NCBI RefSeq assembly: GCF_003344785.1 | Contig: NZ_QPMK01000001.1 | Location: 342,651-406,650 of the forward strand | Length of the DNA stretch: 64,000 bases | Reading direction: 5' to 3' | Source: Thalassococcus profundi | Lineage (GTDB): Bacteria; Pseudomonadota; Alphaproteobacteria; Rhodobacterales; Rhodobacteraceae | Part shown: positions 33,299 to 42,542 of the stretch, piece after piece | Position numbering within the stretch: the first letter of the stretch is position 1 | How the letters are laid out: every line of letters begins with the position of its first letter | Notes under the pieces: model-generated | What the model was told of the DNA's origin: nothing | The model's input: the letters and a program-made list of their open reading frames with translations, nothing else | Databases searched by the model: none | Program-made: the position numbers and the translations under genes

Positions 33299-35464
33299 TC
33301 AATTCGCCGCCTCCGGAGAAAGCGCGGTGCTGTCCAGAAGCGCGCGGAGAGTCTTTCGCGATTGCGCGGCTTCGTCCGCCAAGGCACCTGTTGCGGACAG
33401 GGTGTTGTCGGGAACCACCGTCGGCTGAACGGCAAGCTGCGCAGCTTCGCTCAGCGGATCGTCTTCGCCGTCCGCGGGCAATCGCTGCCAATCTCCGGCG
33501 ATCCAGGCGGCTTGGCGCAAATCGTCGGCCTGGCCTTCGGCGGAGTAGACGTCAGCGGCATAGGCGTAGTCACCCATCTGCAAGCGAGCCTCGATCCGAA
33601 GCGCCTGCGCCTCGTCCCCCTGCAATCCCAACAGGGTCAGTTCCGCCTCCTCCGGCTGGGCCAGCCCCAGATGTGCCCGCGCGGTCAGAAGCTGGCGCAT
33701 ACGGTCGGAGGCCGGCATGTCCAGTTGCGTAATCGCCGCCATTGCCTCGTCGGCAAGTCCGAGGGTCAACAGCCTGTCAATGGCAGCCGCGAGCACCTGG
33801 TCGCTGCTGTCGGCCGTGCCGGGGCGCAGATCGGTGACCACATGGCGCAGGAAGGTCACGTCGTCCGCCCGCGTGACCAGCGCCCTGAAGACCTCGCTGC
33901 GCATGTCATCCCGCGTCTGTGCGTCGATATCCGCGGACGTCGCGATTTCAGACAGCGCCTCGCCTATTCTCACCTGGCTCAGCAAGGCGCGGATATGCGC
34001 ACGCCAGAGCTTGGCCGCTTCTTCCGTGCCGCGGTATTCCGTGACATATGCCGAGGCCAATTCGGTCATGCCGGGCGCGACCGGCCGGTCCTCGCGCGCG
34101 GCCAGCGAGATCAGCGATTCCACTGCCGCCGCAGAGGTTTCAGGTCCGGCGGTTTCCGCGATCTCCTCCAGCTGCGCCATCGTTTCCGTCACGTCCTTTT
34201 CGGGCGCGTCGATCTGCGCTTCGGCCAGCTTGATGTCGGGGGGCAGCGCATCGATCCCGCGTTTGACCCGTGCAAGCACGCTGCGCGCCGCCTTTGTCGC
34301 GCCGGCGGCGTGCAAACCGTCCGACAGGCGCGCAGCCAGAAGCTGTTTCAGATGCGGGGGAAGCGACTCGAAGGCGTTGAGGATCGCGTTTTCGTTGACC
34401 TCATCCGGAACAGCCCCGGGTTCGGCGCCGAGAACGGCCCACATGGCAGCGGGCGTGTCGCAATGGGCTTGACCGGCAAAGACGCCGGACCCCGCATCTT
34501 CGTCGTCGATGATCCGCGCCAGTGACGACAGTGTCGCGGCCTCGGGCACGTCAGCCATGTCGAGGACCGACCGGGCTTCGGCACCGAAGCCGACGTGCAG
34601 GTACAGCCGGGCCAACGCCGCGACAGTCTCGGGGTGCGGGCGGTCGAATTCGCCGGTCAGTCGCGTGCGAAGGGCGCCGATCTGCTGCGGATAGGAGCCT
34701 TCACCTCCCCAGTCGCCGATGGACAGACTCGTTTCCGGTAGGCATCTGTCGCCGTTGAGCCGGATGCGCCGGTCTGCGCCGCCGCGGTCCAGGAACATCC
34801 TGGCGACATCCTCCATGGTCGTCTCGTGCATTTGCGGCGCGACCGTTGCATCGGAAGAGCCGACAGGCGCGGCCGGCGCAGGTGCAGGGGCGGGCCGGCG
34901 GTTCAGCGACAAAAGCCCGTATGTCGCGGCCGAGGCGATCTCCTCGGCAAAGGCTTGTTCGATTGCGCGTTCCTCCTCGGTCGGCAGGGCAGCCTCGAGC
35001 TCTTGCACCAACAACCGCTCGAACGGATCGGGGCGCCTTGGCAGGCTGGCCCAATCCGGTTGTGGAGGCATTGCCGTTGCAGCCTCGGTGTCTTCTGGCT
35101 GGTCGGCGGCGGAGATATCCATCGCCAGCATGCGCTGTCCGACCAACTGCGCCGCGATCACGCAATCGCACGCAAGGTCGATCGCAAGCGTGCCTGGGGT
35201 CGGCGACGTCACCGCGGCAACGCGGCCGGTGCCGATCCTGTCAAAGACCGTCCCAGTGTCAAAGCCGAAGCCGCGGTCAGGGAAGCGCAAAAGGTAGCCT
35301 GCGGCCTCTTTTTGCGGATCGAGCTGCCACGCAACCTCGCCAGGCAGATCGACCACCAGGCGGGTAAAGCCGCCATGCTCGCCGGAGCGCACGGGCAAGG
35401 TCTGCGCCAAGGCACCGGAGGCCAGTATCCAAAGACATGCGACAGGCCAGAGATGCCGCATCAC
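33299..35464 (-). CDS. Large exported motA-coupled protein, AMIN-like N-terminus and helical repeats
   Basis: This encodes 721 residues and no named family is recognised with confidence. A signal peptide (1-20, cut near ALA/Q) is followed by an AMIN-like beta domain (about 22-118: SGEHGGFTRLVVDLPG..., ending LAMDIS) of the sort that targets envelope proteins to peptidoglycan. An Ala/Pro linker (188-206) leads to a long region of TPR-like helical pairs (about 275-660). Cysteines at 99, 101, 241 and 335 could form disulfides. Its ATG overlaps the motA stop by 4 bp, so it is coupled to the stator gene. A periplasmic role in stator anchoring or motility is inferred from context only. Confidence 0.8.
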   Translation of the reverse strand: MMRHLWPVACLWILASGALAQTLPVRSGEHGGFTRLVVDLPGEVAWQLDPQKEAAGYLLRFPDRGFGFDTGTVFDRIGTGRVAAVTSPTPGTLAIDLACDCVIAAQLVGQRMLAMDISAADQPEDTEAATAMPPQPDWASLPRRPDPFERLLVQELEAALPTEEERAIEQAFAEEIASAATYGLLSLNRRPAPAPAPAAPVGSSDATVAPQMHETTMEDVARMFLDRGGADRRIRLNGDRCLPETSLSIGDWGGEGSYPQQIGALRTRLTGEFDRPHPETVAALARLYLHVGFGAEARSVLDMADVPEAATLSSLARIIDDEDAGSGVFAGQAHCDTPAAMWAVLGAEPGAVPDEVNENAILNAFESLPPHLKQLLAARLSDGLHAAGATKAARSVLARVKRGIDALPPDIKLAEAQIDAPEKDVTETMAQLEEIAETAGPETSAAAVESLISLAAREDRPVAPGMTELASAYVTEYRGTEEAAKLWRAHIRALLSQVRIGEALSEIATSADIDAQTRDDMRSEVFRALVTRADDVTFLRHVVTDLRPGTADSSDQVLAAAIDRLLTLGLADEAMAAITQLDMPASDRMRQLLTARAHLGLAQPEEAELTLLGLQGDEAQALRIEARLQMGDYAYAADVYSAEGQADDLRQAAWIAGDWQRLPADGEDDPLSEAAQLAVQPTVVPDNTLSATGALADEAAQSRKTLRALLDSTALSPEAAN

Positions 35465-36330
35465 GCCGCGTCCTGCTTGACGGCCTTCAGAGCCTCTTCC
35501 AGTTCGACAAAGCTGGGCCGGTAATGCAGAGGCGTGTTCTGGCGTCCAACCTCGATGCAGATGTTGGTGGAATGGTTATGCAGGTTCGCCACCAGGACCT
35601 CGCGGATCAACTGGTAGAAATGGCTGTCCTCCTCGACCACCGCCTTGACCTTGGCAGAGAAGGGCCCAACCAGACCGTATGCCAGGAACACGCCCAGAAA
35701 CGTTCCCACCAACGCGCCGCCGATCAGCTTGCCCAGCACTTCGGGCGGCTGGTCGATCGACCCCATCGTCTTGATCACACCCAGCACCGCCGCAACGATG
35801 CCCAGCGCCGGAAGTCCGTCCGCGACCGTCTGTAGGGCATGGCTGGAATGCATGCGTTCATGAAGCGTCGCCTCCATGCGTTTTTCCAGCACTTCCTCGA
35901 CCTGGTGCGGATCGTCGTAGTTCATGGAAATCGACCTGAGCGTATCGCAGATGAGTTCCACCGCCTCTCGATCACTCTGGATCTTCGGATATTTGCCGAA
36001 AATCGACGACTCCTGAGGCGACTCAACGTGTTCTTCGATGGCGACGGGGTTCTGACGGGCCAGGCGCACCAGTTCGAAGAGCAGGCACAGAAGGTCACGG
36101 TAGTCCTGCGGTTTCCACTTCGCTCCCTTGAAAACCTTGCCCACATCCTTGAGCGTATGTTTGACGACGCTCATGTCATTGCCGATCAGGAAGGCCCCTG
36201 CGGCGGCGCCGCCGATCATCATCATTTCGAACGGCAGGCTCTTGAGAATGATTCCCATCTTGCCACCCGCCAGCAGGTAGCCGCCAAAGACCATTCCGAA
36301 AATCACGGCAATCCCGATAAGCCCGAACAT
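35461..36330 (-). CDS. motA: Flagellar motor stator protein MotA
   Basis: MotA forms the proton-conducting stator with MotB. The 289 residues have four membrane segments (about 4-22, 31-50, 169-190, 202-222) and the conserved PALGIVAAVLGVIKTMG segment. The cytoplasmic loop carries the charged residues for rotor contact. The start at 36330 has AGGAG eight bases upstream. motB is 5 kb away with flgE-K-L-I between, so stator genes are split. Confidence 0.94.
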   Translation of the reverse strand: MFGLIGIAVIFGMVFGGYLLAGGKMGIILKSLPFEMMMIGGAAAGAFLIGNDMSVVKHTLKDVGKVFKGAKWKPQDYRDLLCLLFELVRLARQNPVAIEEHVESPQESSIFGKYPKIQSDREAVELICDTLRSISMNYDDPHQVEEVLEKRMEATLHERMHSSHALQTVADGLPALGIVAAVLGVIKTMGSIDQPPEVLGKLIGGALVGTFLGVFLAYGLVGPFSAKVKAVVEEDSHFYQLIREVLVANLHNHSTNICIEVGRQNTPLHYRPSFVELEEALKAVKQDAA

Positions 36331-36431
36331 TCGGCACTCCTTTTCCTGACCTGTGGACCGTGCCACTCAGATCTTAAAAAACCTTGTTTCTGATCCGGGC
36401 CAGAGAGTTGAAACCCACGCCTGGCGCGCGA

Positions 36432-37547
36432 TCACATGACGACGAATTCGGCATGCAACGCCCCGGCGGCCTTGATGCTTTTCAGGATATCGATCATGTC
36501 ACGCGGGCTGACGCCGAGCGCGTTCAGACCCGCGATCACCTCTGACAGAGAGGTTCCGCCCGGTACTTCGGCCAGTCCGATGCCCGGCTCTTCCGCGACT
36601 TCGGCTTCGGTACGGGGGATCACCACCGTTTCGCCCTCGGAAAACGGGTTGGGCTGGACGGCGATCGGCGCCTCCTCGATGCGCAGGGTCAGGTTTCCCT
36701 GCGACACGGCCACGCGCGAAATGCGCACGTCGCGCCCCATCACGATGGTGCCGGAGCGCTGATCGACGACGACCCGGGCGCGACGTTCGGGTTCAACGGC
36801 CAGGTTCTCGATCTGCGCCACCGCGTGGGCCGGAGACCGCGTACCGGCGTTGAAAAGGTCGACGCTGATCGTGCCGGAGTCGGACATGCGCGCGATCCGG
36901 CCGGGAAAGGCGCGGTTGATCACCTGCTCGATCCGAGCGGCGGTGGTGAAATCCGGCTCCCGCAGCGCCAGGCGCAGGCTGGAGAGTTCGGAAAAGTCGA
37001 AGTCGACCTCGCGCTCGATCCGCGCGCCGGCCGGGATCATGCCAGAGGTCGGTACACCCTGGACGACGCGGGCCGCGTCACCTTCGGCCGCGGCGCCGCC
37101 GGCGATCACCGTGCCCTGGGCCACGGCATATATCTGGCCGTCCGCGGCGTTCAGCGGTGTCATGATGAGCGTGCCGCCCAGCAGGCTCTTGGCGTCGCCG
37201 ATGGCGGAGACCGTGACGTCGATCTGGCCGCCGCTGCGTGCAAAGGGCGGCAATCGCCCGGTGACGAACACCGCCGCGACATTCTTGGGCCGGAACTGTT
37301 CGCCCGTCACGTTGACGCCCAGCCGTTCGAGGATATTGGTCATGATCTCTTCGGTGAAAGGCGCGTTGCGCAACCCGTCGCCGGTGCCATCCAGACCGAC
37401 GACAAGGCCGTATCCGACCAGGTCGTTGGACCGGACCCCATCGAATTCCACAAGGTCCTTGATGCGGACGCTTTGCGCGGCGGCCGGCTGAAGCTGTGCC
37501 GCGATCATCATGCCCAAAACCGTGCAGAAGATCATCAGACGGTTCAT
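36432..37547 (-). CDS. flgI: Flagellar P-ring protein FlgI
   Basis: FlgI is the periplasmic P-ring subunit. The 371-residue precursor has a signal peptide (cut near AAA/Q, residue 24) and the conserved RIKDLVEFDGVRSNDLVGYGLVVGLDGTGD opening. The length is standard. Its start overlaps the flgL stop by 4 bp. A 101-bp gap separates it from motA. Confidence 0.95.
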   Translation of the reverse strand: MNRLMIFCTVLGMMIAAQLQPAAAQSVRIKDLVEFDGVRSNDLVGYGLVVGLDGTGDGLRNAPFTEEIMTNILERLGVNVTGEQFRPKNVAAVFVTGRLPPFARSGGQIDVTVSAIGDAKSLLGGTLIMTPLNAADGQIYAVAQGTVIAGGAAAEGDAARVVQGVPTSGMIPAGARIEREVDFDFSELSSLRLALREPDFTTAARIEQVINRAFPGRIARMSDSGTISVDLFNAGTRSPAHAVAQIENLAVEPERRARVVVDQRSGTIVMGRDVRISRVAVSQGNLTLRIEEAPIAVQPNPFSEGETVVIPRTEAEVAEEPGIGLAEVPGGTSLSEVIAGLNALGVSPRDMIDILKSIKAAGALHAEFVVM

Positions 37548-38548
37548 CTCATGTACTCCGTGAAGGAGAGGCGCGCCGCCCGGGCGGTCACGGTGTAGAG
37601 GCTTTCGAGTTGCAGCTGGGCATTTTCAAGCTGGGTCGCAGTCTCGTAGGGATCGACGGCAATGAGGTCGAGACGGGCCAGACGCGTTGCGGTGGTTTCG
37701 GCGGCGTTGCGGGTCACGGTTTCCTCGATCCGGGCCTCGAGCGCGCCGAGGCCCGCACGGAGTTCGGTCAGCGGCACCTGGGTCTGCAACAGCTGGTTGC
37801 CCGCGGAGGCAAGCATTTCGGCCCTGAGACCCTGATCGAAATCCAGGATGTCGTCGTCGGACATCGCGGCCAGTGCAAGGCCGCGGATCATGTCGCGAAA
37901 CACCTGGTCGTCGGCACGCACGTCAAGTGCTGCGCGTTCGGACGGGCCGAGCTGGAGGGGGGCCAGATTGGTTGTGGACCCCTGGTATGTCTGGGTCTCG
38001 AACCCGCCGCCGGGTGTGTCGAACCAGGCGTCGAGCTGCGCCTCGATGTCCGCAAGCGTCGTTTCCCCGGCCAGCAGGCCGCGCAAGTCCGCAATCAGCG
38101 TGTCGCTGGTCCCCAGCGGCGCGCGATCGGTGGCCGTGCCTCCGAAGAGACTGCGCCCGGACGTTGTCCGGTTGAGATCGGACATGACGGATGTCAGTGC
38201 GGATAAAGCGTCCTTCGCGACGGTGGACCGAAGACTTTCGGAGACCATGATGTCGGTTTGCAGGAGCGTGACAGAGACATCTTCCGTGCGCGTCTGGATG
38301 GCCCCCAGCGTCGTCTGCATCACGCCTGTGGTCTGCGCCGCCTCGGTGGTGGCGATGCGAAATCCGTCGAGCACCGACAGGCTCCGGTCCATCGCCGCCA
38401 GGGCGGTGAGATCGCCGGACAGGTGCCGGGCCTTGTCCGCCACCACGCCGGTGGACAACTCGAGACCAAGCCTGTCGATCTGCTGGCGGATTTGCACGTT
38501 GCGGTTTCGCAGGACAAGGGCCTGCGCCATATCGCCGATGGATCGCAT
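37544..38548 (-). CDS. flgL: Flagellar hook-filament junction protein FlgL
   Basis: FlgL is the second hook-filament junction subunit, related to flagellin. The 334 residues start MRSIGDMAQALVLRNRNVQIRQQIDRLGLELSTG, with the flagellin-like N-terminal helix, and end with a C-terminal flagellin-like coil (LENAQLQLESLYTVTARAARLSF). Identity as FlgL rather than flagellin follows from its place between flgK and flgI and its divergent termini. Confidence 0.88.
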   Translation of the reverse strand: MRSIGDMAQALVLRNRNVQIRQQIDRLGLELSTGVVADKARHLSGDLTALAAMDRSLSVLDGFRIATTEAAQTTGVMQTTLGAIQTRTEDVSVTLLQTDIMVSESLRSTVAKDALSALTSVMSDLNRTTSGRSLFGGTATDRAPLGTSDTLIADLRGLLAGETTLADIEAQLDAWFDTPGGGFETQTYQGSTTNLAPLQLGPSERAALDVRADDQVFRDMIRGLALAAMSDDDILDFDQGLRAEMLASAGNQLLQTQVPLTELRAGLGALEARIEETVTRNAAETTATRLARLDLIAVDPYETATQLENAQLQLESLYTVTARAARLSFTEYMR

Positions 38549-38557
38549 GGGACCTCC

Positions 38558-40006
38558 TTATATCGCGAGGATCGCCTGCATCATGTCGTCGACTACGGAC
38601 ATGACCCGGGCATTCGCGGCGTAGTTCTGTTCGATCTGCAAGAGCAGTTGCAGTTCCCGGTCGGTATCGACACCCTGGGACAGTTCGAGTTCCTTCAGCG
38701 CAAGGGTCTGTGACTGGGCAAAGCTGAGTTCGGTGTCGGCGCGTACCCGCCGGGACGCGGCGATCGAGCCGAGTTCGGCGCCGTGACCGACGACGCTTCG
38801 GGCTGTCGTTCCGAGCGCGGCAGAGGCGGCGGGCAGAGCGGCGCCCAACCGGTCGAAATGCCCCTGCAACAGACGCGCGTCGCCGACATCGCCCGGCGTC
38901 GCCGCATAGAGCCCGTCCCGCAGCAGCGCAGGCGTGCCGCTGTCCGCATCGACCAGGGCGTTGAGCGCGATGCGGCCGGACAGACCCACCTCGTCGGCGG
39001 GGGCGAAATCCAGGCCGCCATCGGTGAAGAGCCCCGGTTGCCCAGCGGTGACGGTCATGTCGGGCCCGCCAGCACCGAAGCGTTCGATCAGGTCCCGGGC
39101 AAGCCCGTCGAGTTGCGCCTGCAGGATCACCGTCTCTTCGTCGCGAATCTGGAACTGCGCGGCCAGGGCGCCGCCGGCCAGCGGACCGTCGGGCGAGGTA
39201 TCCACGGCGCGGCCGCGAATGGTGATGCCGGACAGCAAGCCGTTGTCCTGTGTCATGTGCGGCGCGATGATCGCGTTGGGCGTGTAGTCCAAAGTAACCG
39301 GTGACCCGTCGAGCAGAACGGTGCCGCCGGTCGAGAAAAGTGCGACGACGCCGTTGTCCCGGGCGACGCTGCGCAGCGGCACCAGCGACGCGATTTCGTC
39401 CACGGCCCGCTGGCGTGTGTCCATGAGCGTGGAGGCGTCGCGGCCAAGCCGAACCGCCCTTTCGATCTGATCGTTGAGTTGTGCCACGTCTGCCAGCGCC
39501 TGGTTGATCGTTCCGACCTGGCGGGTGATGGTCCGGTCCGCGTCCGACCGCGCCTCCTGCACCGCGCCCGAAAGCGCGTTCAGCTTGGTCGCAATGGCGC
39601 CGGCCGACCGCGAAACCGCTGCCAGGCGCTGATCCGACGCCGGATTGCTGGCGGCGGTAACCAAGGCGTTTTCAAGCGCGGTAATGCGCCCGGTCAGAGA
39701 GGAAGGATCGTCGCCGGGGCCGAGCAGCCGTTCGGTCCTCGCGGCATGGGATTGCAGTGCGTCGGCCAGCCCAAGTCCGGCGTCGGCAAGGCGCCGGTCC
39801 GACAGGATCGCCGGGTCGCCATGGCGGATCACGCCATCCACCCAGACGCCGCCGTGGGTGCCGATGCGATTGGGCGAAATCTCCAGCGACCGACGCCCGT
39901 AACCTTCGGTCAGCGCGTTCGAGATATTGGCCGAGACGATACCGGCGGCACGGGTATTGGCGGTCAATCCGCTCAGCGCATTGGACAGGGCTCCGGTCAG
40001 AGACAT
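38558..40006 (-). CDS. flgK: Flagellar hook-associated protein FlgK
   Basis: FlgK is the first junction protein on the hook. The 482 residues have the rod-hook N-terminal motif SANISNALTEGYGRRSLEI, a central coiled-coil region and the C-terminal segment LLLQIEQNYAANARVMSVVDDMMQAIL, both diagnostic. It follows flgE by 39 bp and precedes flgL by 9 bp. Confidence 0.94.
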   Translation of the reverse strand: MSLTGALSNALSGLTANTRAAGIVSANISNALTEGYGRRSLEISPNRIGTHGGVWVDGVIRHGDPAILSDRRLADAGLGLADALQSHAARTERLLGPGDDPSSLTGRITALENALVTAASNPASDQRLAAVSRSAGAIATKLNALSGAVQEARSDADRTITRQVGTINQALADVAQLNDQIERAVRLGRDASTLMDTRQRAVDEIASLVPLRSVARDNGVVALFSTGGTVLLDGSPVTLDYTPNAIIAPHMTQDNGLLSGITIRGRAVDTSPDGPLAGGALAAQFQIRDEETVILQAQLDGLARDLIERFGAGGPDMTVTAGQPGLFTDGGLDFAPADEVGLSGRIALNALVDADSGTPALLRDGLYAATPGDVGDARLLQGHFDRLGAALPAASAALGTTARSVVGHGAELGSIAASRRVRADTELSFAQSQTLALKELELSQGVDTDRELQLLLQIEQNYAANARVMSVVDDMMQAILAI

Positions 40007-40045
40007 GGCGCGGCTCCTTCAGAATGTCGATTTCAGATGACGGGA

Positions 40046-41347
40046 TCAGCGCTTGATGTTGGTGGTTTCCTGCAGCATCTCGTCGACGGTCTGGATAACC
40101 TTCGCGTTCGAGGAATAGGCGCGCTGGGTCTGGATCAGGTCGGTCAGCTCGCTCGCCACGTCGGTTGCGGATTCCTCGCGCGCATAGGCCACGATGTCGC
40201 CCGTCGGCCCGTCCGCCGCATCCCACAGGAAGAAGCTGCCGCTTTCGGGCGACGGCATGTAGACCTGCCGGTCGAGCGCGACCATGCCATTGGGATTGGG
40301 CAGGTCGACCAGCGGCACCTGGAAGATCGTGCGCGTGATGCCGGTGTCGAAGAAGGCGTGGACCATGCCGTTTTCATCGACCTCGACCGAGGTCATGTTG
40401 CCGACCGGCGATCCGTCCTTGGAGATGTTGAGCGGCGCGAAACTGTCGGACAGCTGGGTCAAACCATCGCTTTCACCCGGCACACCGATGTTGATCTCGA
40501 TCGGGCCGCCGGCGACGTTGACGATGATCGATCCGGTGGTGGCATCATAGGTGCCGCCGGAGAGCGTGGTCACGGAATTGAGCGTGCCGCCGCTGGTGCG
40601 CGAATCGTCGAAGGTCAGTTCGTATTCGCCGATGACCGTGCCAGGCGTCGCCGTATCCATCAGCGTCATGGTCCAGGTGTTCGAGGTGCCTGTCGCCGGG
40701 ATCGTCGGGGTAAAGGTCACCTGCACATTCTCGGACACGCCGAGGTTGTCGTAATATTCCACCGACAAATCGAGCGGCGTGCCTTGTGAATCGAAATACG
40801 TCTCTGTCGCGGGCAGATTGACACCCAGCGTCATGCTGGTGGTCGGTTCGCCGGAGAACTGGTTGACGTTGATACGCACCGGTTCCAGCCCGTCGTCGGT
40901 GTCGCGCGGCATCGACGGAATGGTGCCGTCGGCGGTGGCCGGCCAGCCCAGCAGCATCAATCCGGATTCGGTCCGCAGGTAGCCATCCGAATCGGTGCGG
41001 AACGATCCTGTCGTCGTCAGCAGCATCTGCGGGTCGCCGTTGTTGTTCTCGACCTCGGTGGCGCGGGCGACGGGCAGGAAGCCGCGGCCGCGTACGGCGA
41101 GGTCGGTGGCGTTGGTGGTGGCCACCAGCGAACCGCTCTGGTCGATGAGGCGCTGGGTGGTCACCCGCACGCCACCGGCCGAATAGGTCCCGCCCGTGGA
41201 GGACATGACCATCGCCTCGAAATCCGTCTCGACCCGTTTGTATCCGAAGGTCGCGGAGTTTGCGATATTGTCCGAAATCGTCGCCAGCCTGCTGGCATTG
41301 GACGCAAGCCCCGCGACACCGGCATTGAGGGAAGAGGAAATTGTCAT
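40046..41347 (-). CDS. flgE: Flagellar hook protein FlgE
   Basis: FlgE polymerises into the hook. The 433 residues show SDNIANSATFGYKRV near residue 27, the DLAVRGRGFLPV mid-motif, a variable exposed domain, and a C-terminal SELTDLIQTQRAYSSNAKVIQTVDEMLQETTNI coil. The ATG at 41347 is set by AAGG nine bases upstream; a GTG two codons earlier is less likely. Confidence 0.95.
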   Translation of the reverse strand: MTISSSLNAGVAGLASNASRLATISDNIANSATFGYKRVETDFEAMVMSSTGGTYSAGGVRVTTQRLIDQSGSLVATTNATDLAVRGRGFLPVARATEVENNNGDPQMLLTTTGSFRTDSDGYLRTESGLMLLGWPATADGTIPSMPRDTDDGLEPVRINVNQFSGEPTTSMTLGVNLPATETYFDSQGTPLDLSVEYYDNLGVSENVQVTFTPTIPATGTSNTWTMTLMDTATPGTVIGEYELTFDDSRTSGGTLNSVTTLSGGTYDATTGSIIVNVAGGPIEINIGVPGESDGLTQLSDSFAPLNISKDGSPVGNMTSVEVDENGMVHAFFDTGITRTIFQVPLVDLPNPNGMVALDRQVYMPSPESGSFFLWDAADGPTGDIVAYAREESATDVASELTDLIQTQRAYSSNAKVIQTVDEMLQETTNIKR

Positions 41348-41404
41348 GGACACGCCTTTCTGCTGTATCGAACCCGTTTCGAGGCAACAGTTACGCGCGT
41401 CGGT

Positions 41405-41420
41405 TTAACGGCAGGCTAAC
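41405..41420. promoter_or_regulatory. TTAA-N7-CTAAC motif upstream of flgE
   Basis: A full TTAA half-site is followed after seven bases by CTAAC, 58 bp upstream of the flgE ATG. It matches the CtrA pattern with one mismatch and sits at a promoter-proximal distance. Confidence 0.45.
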
Positions 41421-41455
41421 AGATAAAATCTGACAGAATTGCCTGCCGCCAAGGT

Positions 41456-42295
41456 TCAGTTGTCGCGCAGATAGATCACCTCGATCCGGTTGTTGCGCAG
41501 GTCCATGCGGTTGTCCCGCACCGGTTCGCGGTCCGCATGGGCGGCGACGCGGGTCACCCTCTGGGTGGCCATGCCCTCCGACATCAGCAGGTCGCGCATG
41601 GTGCCGGCCCGGCGAGCGGACACATCCCAGCTGCGGTCGCTGGCGAGCACGATGGGCGCAGAGCGGACATGGCCTTCTATGGCGACGGAATTCGTCACGA
41701 GATCCGACACCCGTTCGATCACGCCCGCCAGCCGCTCCAGCGTGCGGGTCGGGCGGTCGGCGGCGTCGAAAAGCGGCGCGCCCTGTGCGTCGGACAGTTC
41801 GATCACAAGGCCCTCGTCCGTGACCCTGGTGATGATGTGCACCATCAGATCGTCCGCGACCATGCTTTCACCGCCGCGCCCCATGAGCAGATCCTCGACC
41901 TTTTCGAAGGATTCCTGCTCGCTGCCCGCCTCGGCCGTCTCGGGACCGGTGGTTTCGGTGCCGCGCGACCGGTCCGCTTCGGTCGGGCGCAGGCTCGTGG
42001 CGCCGGTTCCGACCCTGGGCAGGGTATTTTCGGCCAACACGCTGTCGCCACCAAAGCTGCCGTCACCGCCGCCCGACACGCGACTGATCGCGATCGTGGG
42101 GCTGAAATAATCCGCAATACCCTTGCGCTGTTTTTCCGTCGTCGCGTTCAGCAGCCACATCAACATGAAAAAGGCCATCATGGCCGTGACAAAGTCGGCA
42201 TAGGCGACTTTCCACGCGCCGCCGTGATGTCCGTCACCGCCAGCGACCTTTTTCCGTTTGATGATGACTGGCGCGACATTGCTGTCGGCCTTCAT
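41456..42295 (-). CDS. motB: Flagellar motor stator protein MotB
   Basis: MotB is the peptidoglycan-anchored stator subunit that carries protons. The 279 residues have one membrane segment (about 29-51) with the proton-binding Asp34 in YADF, and a C-terminal OmpA-like domain with VAIEGHVRSAPI and DNRMDLRNNRIEVI. A long polar linker (about 55-150) separates them. The ATG at 42295 follows GAGG by eight bases; earlier GTG codons are not favoured. Confidence 0.93.
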   Translation of the reverse strand: MKADSNVAPVIIKRKKVAGGDGHHGGAWKVAYADFVTAMMAFFMLMWLLNATTEKQRKGIADYFSPTIAISRVSGGGDGSFGGDSVLAENTLPRVGTGATSLRPTEADRSRGTETTGPETAEAGSEQESFEKVEDLLMGRGGESMVADDLMVHIITRVTDEGLVIELSDAQGAPLFDAADRPTRTLERLAGVIERVSDLVTNSVAIEGHVRSAPIVLASDRSWDVSARRAGTMRDLLMSEGMATQRVTRVAAHADREPVRDNRMDLRNNRIEVIYLRDN

Positions 42296-42344
42296 ATTCA
42301 CCACCTCATTTTCCCACCCGGGACGAGCGATAGCAGTTGCGGCG

Positions 42345-42360
42345 TTACCGTTGCCTTAAC
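42345..42360. promoter_or_regulatory. TTAC-N7-TTAAC motif upstream of motB
   Basis: TTAC is followed after seven bases by the full TTAAC half-site, 50 bp upstream of the motB ATG. This is among the best CtrA-like matches in the window (one mismatch). The remaining 247-bp motB-yjbH gap (42296-42542) has no gene; the yjbH promoter must lie in it. Confidence 0.45.
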
Positions 42361-42542
42361 GATTCAAAATGTTCCGTAAAAATCCGCGATCGGCCCGGTC
42401 ATTGCCGGGATAGAGTTCCCCGGACGGAAACGTGGTCAAAATATCCCACATCGGTGGCGGCCATGCCGCGTCATGATGGACAGGCCGCGTCAAAGTGCGT
42501 AGCACGGTGTAGAAGCTCGATGACCTTGTGGAACCGCTAAAG

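Noticed and set aside
31733-34525. A 930-codon open frame on the plus strand
   Set aside because: It runs antisense across flhA and the motA-coupled gene and is composed of low-complexity Arg/His/Gln sequence; not a gene.
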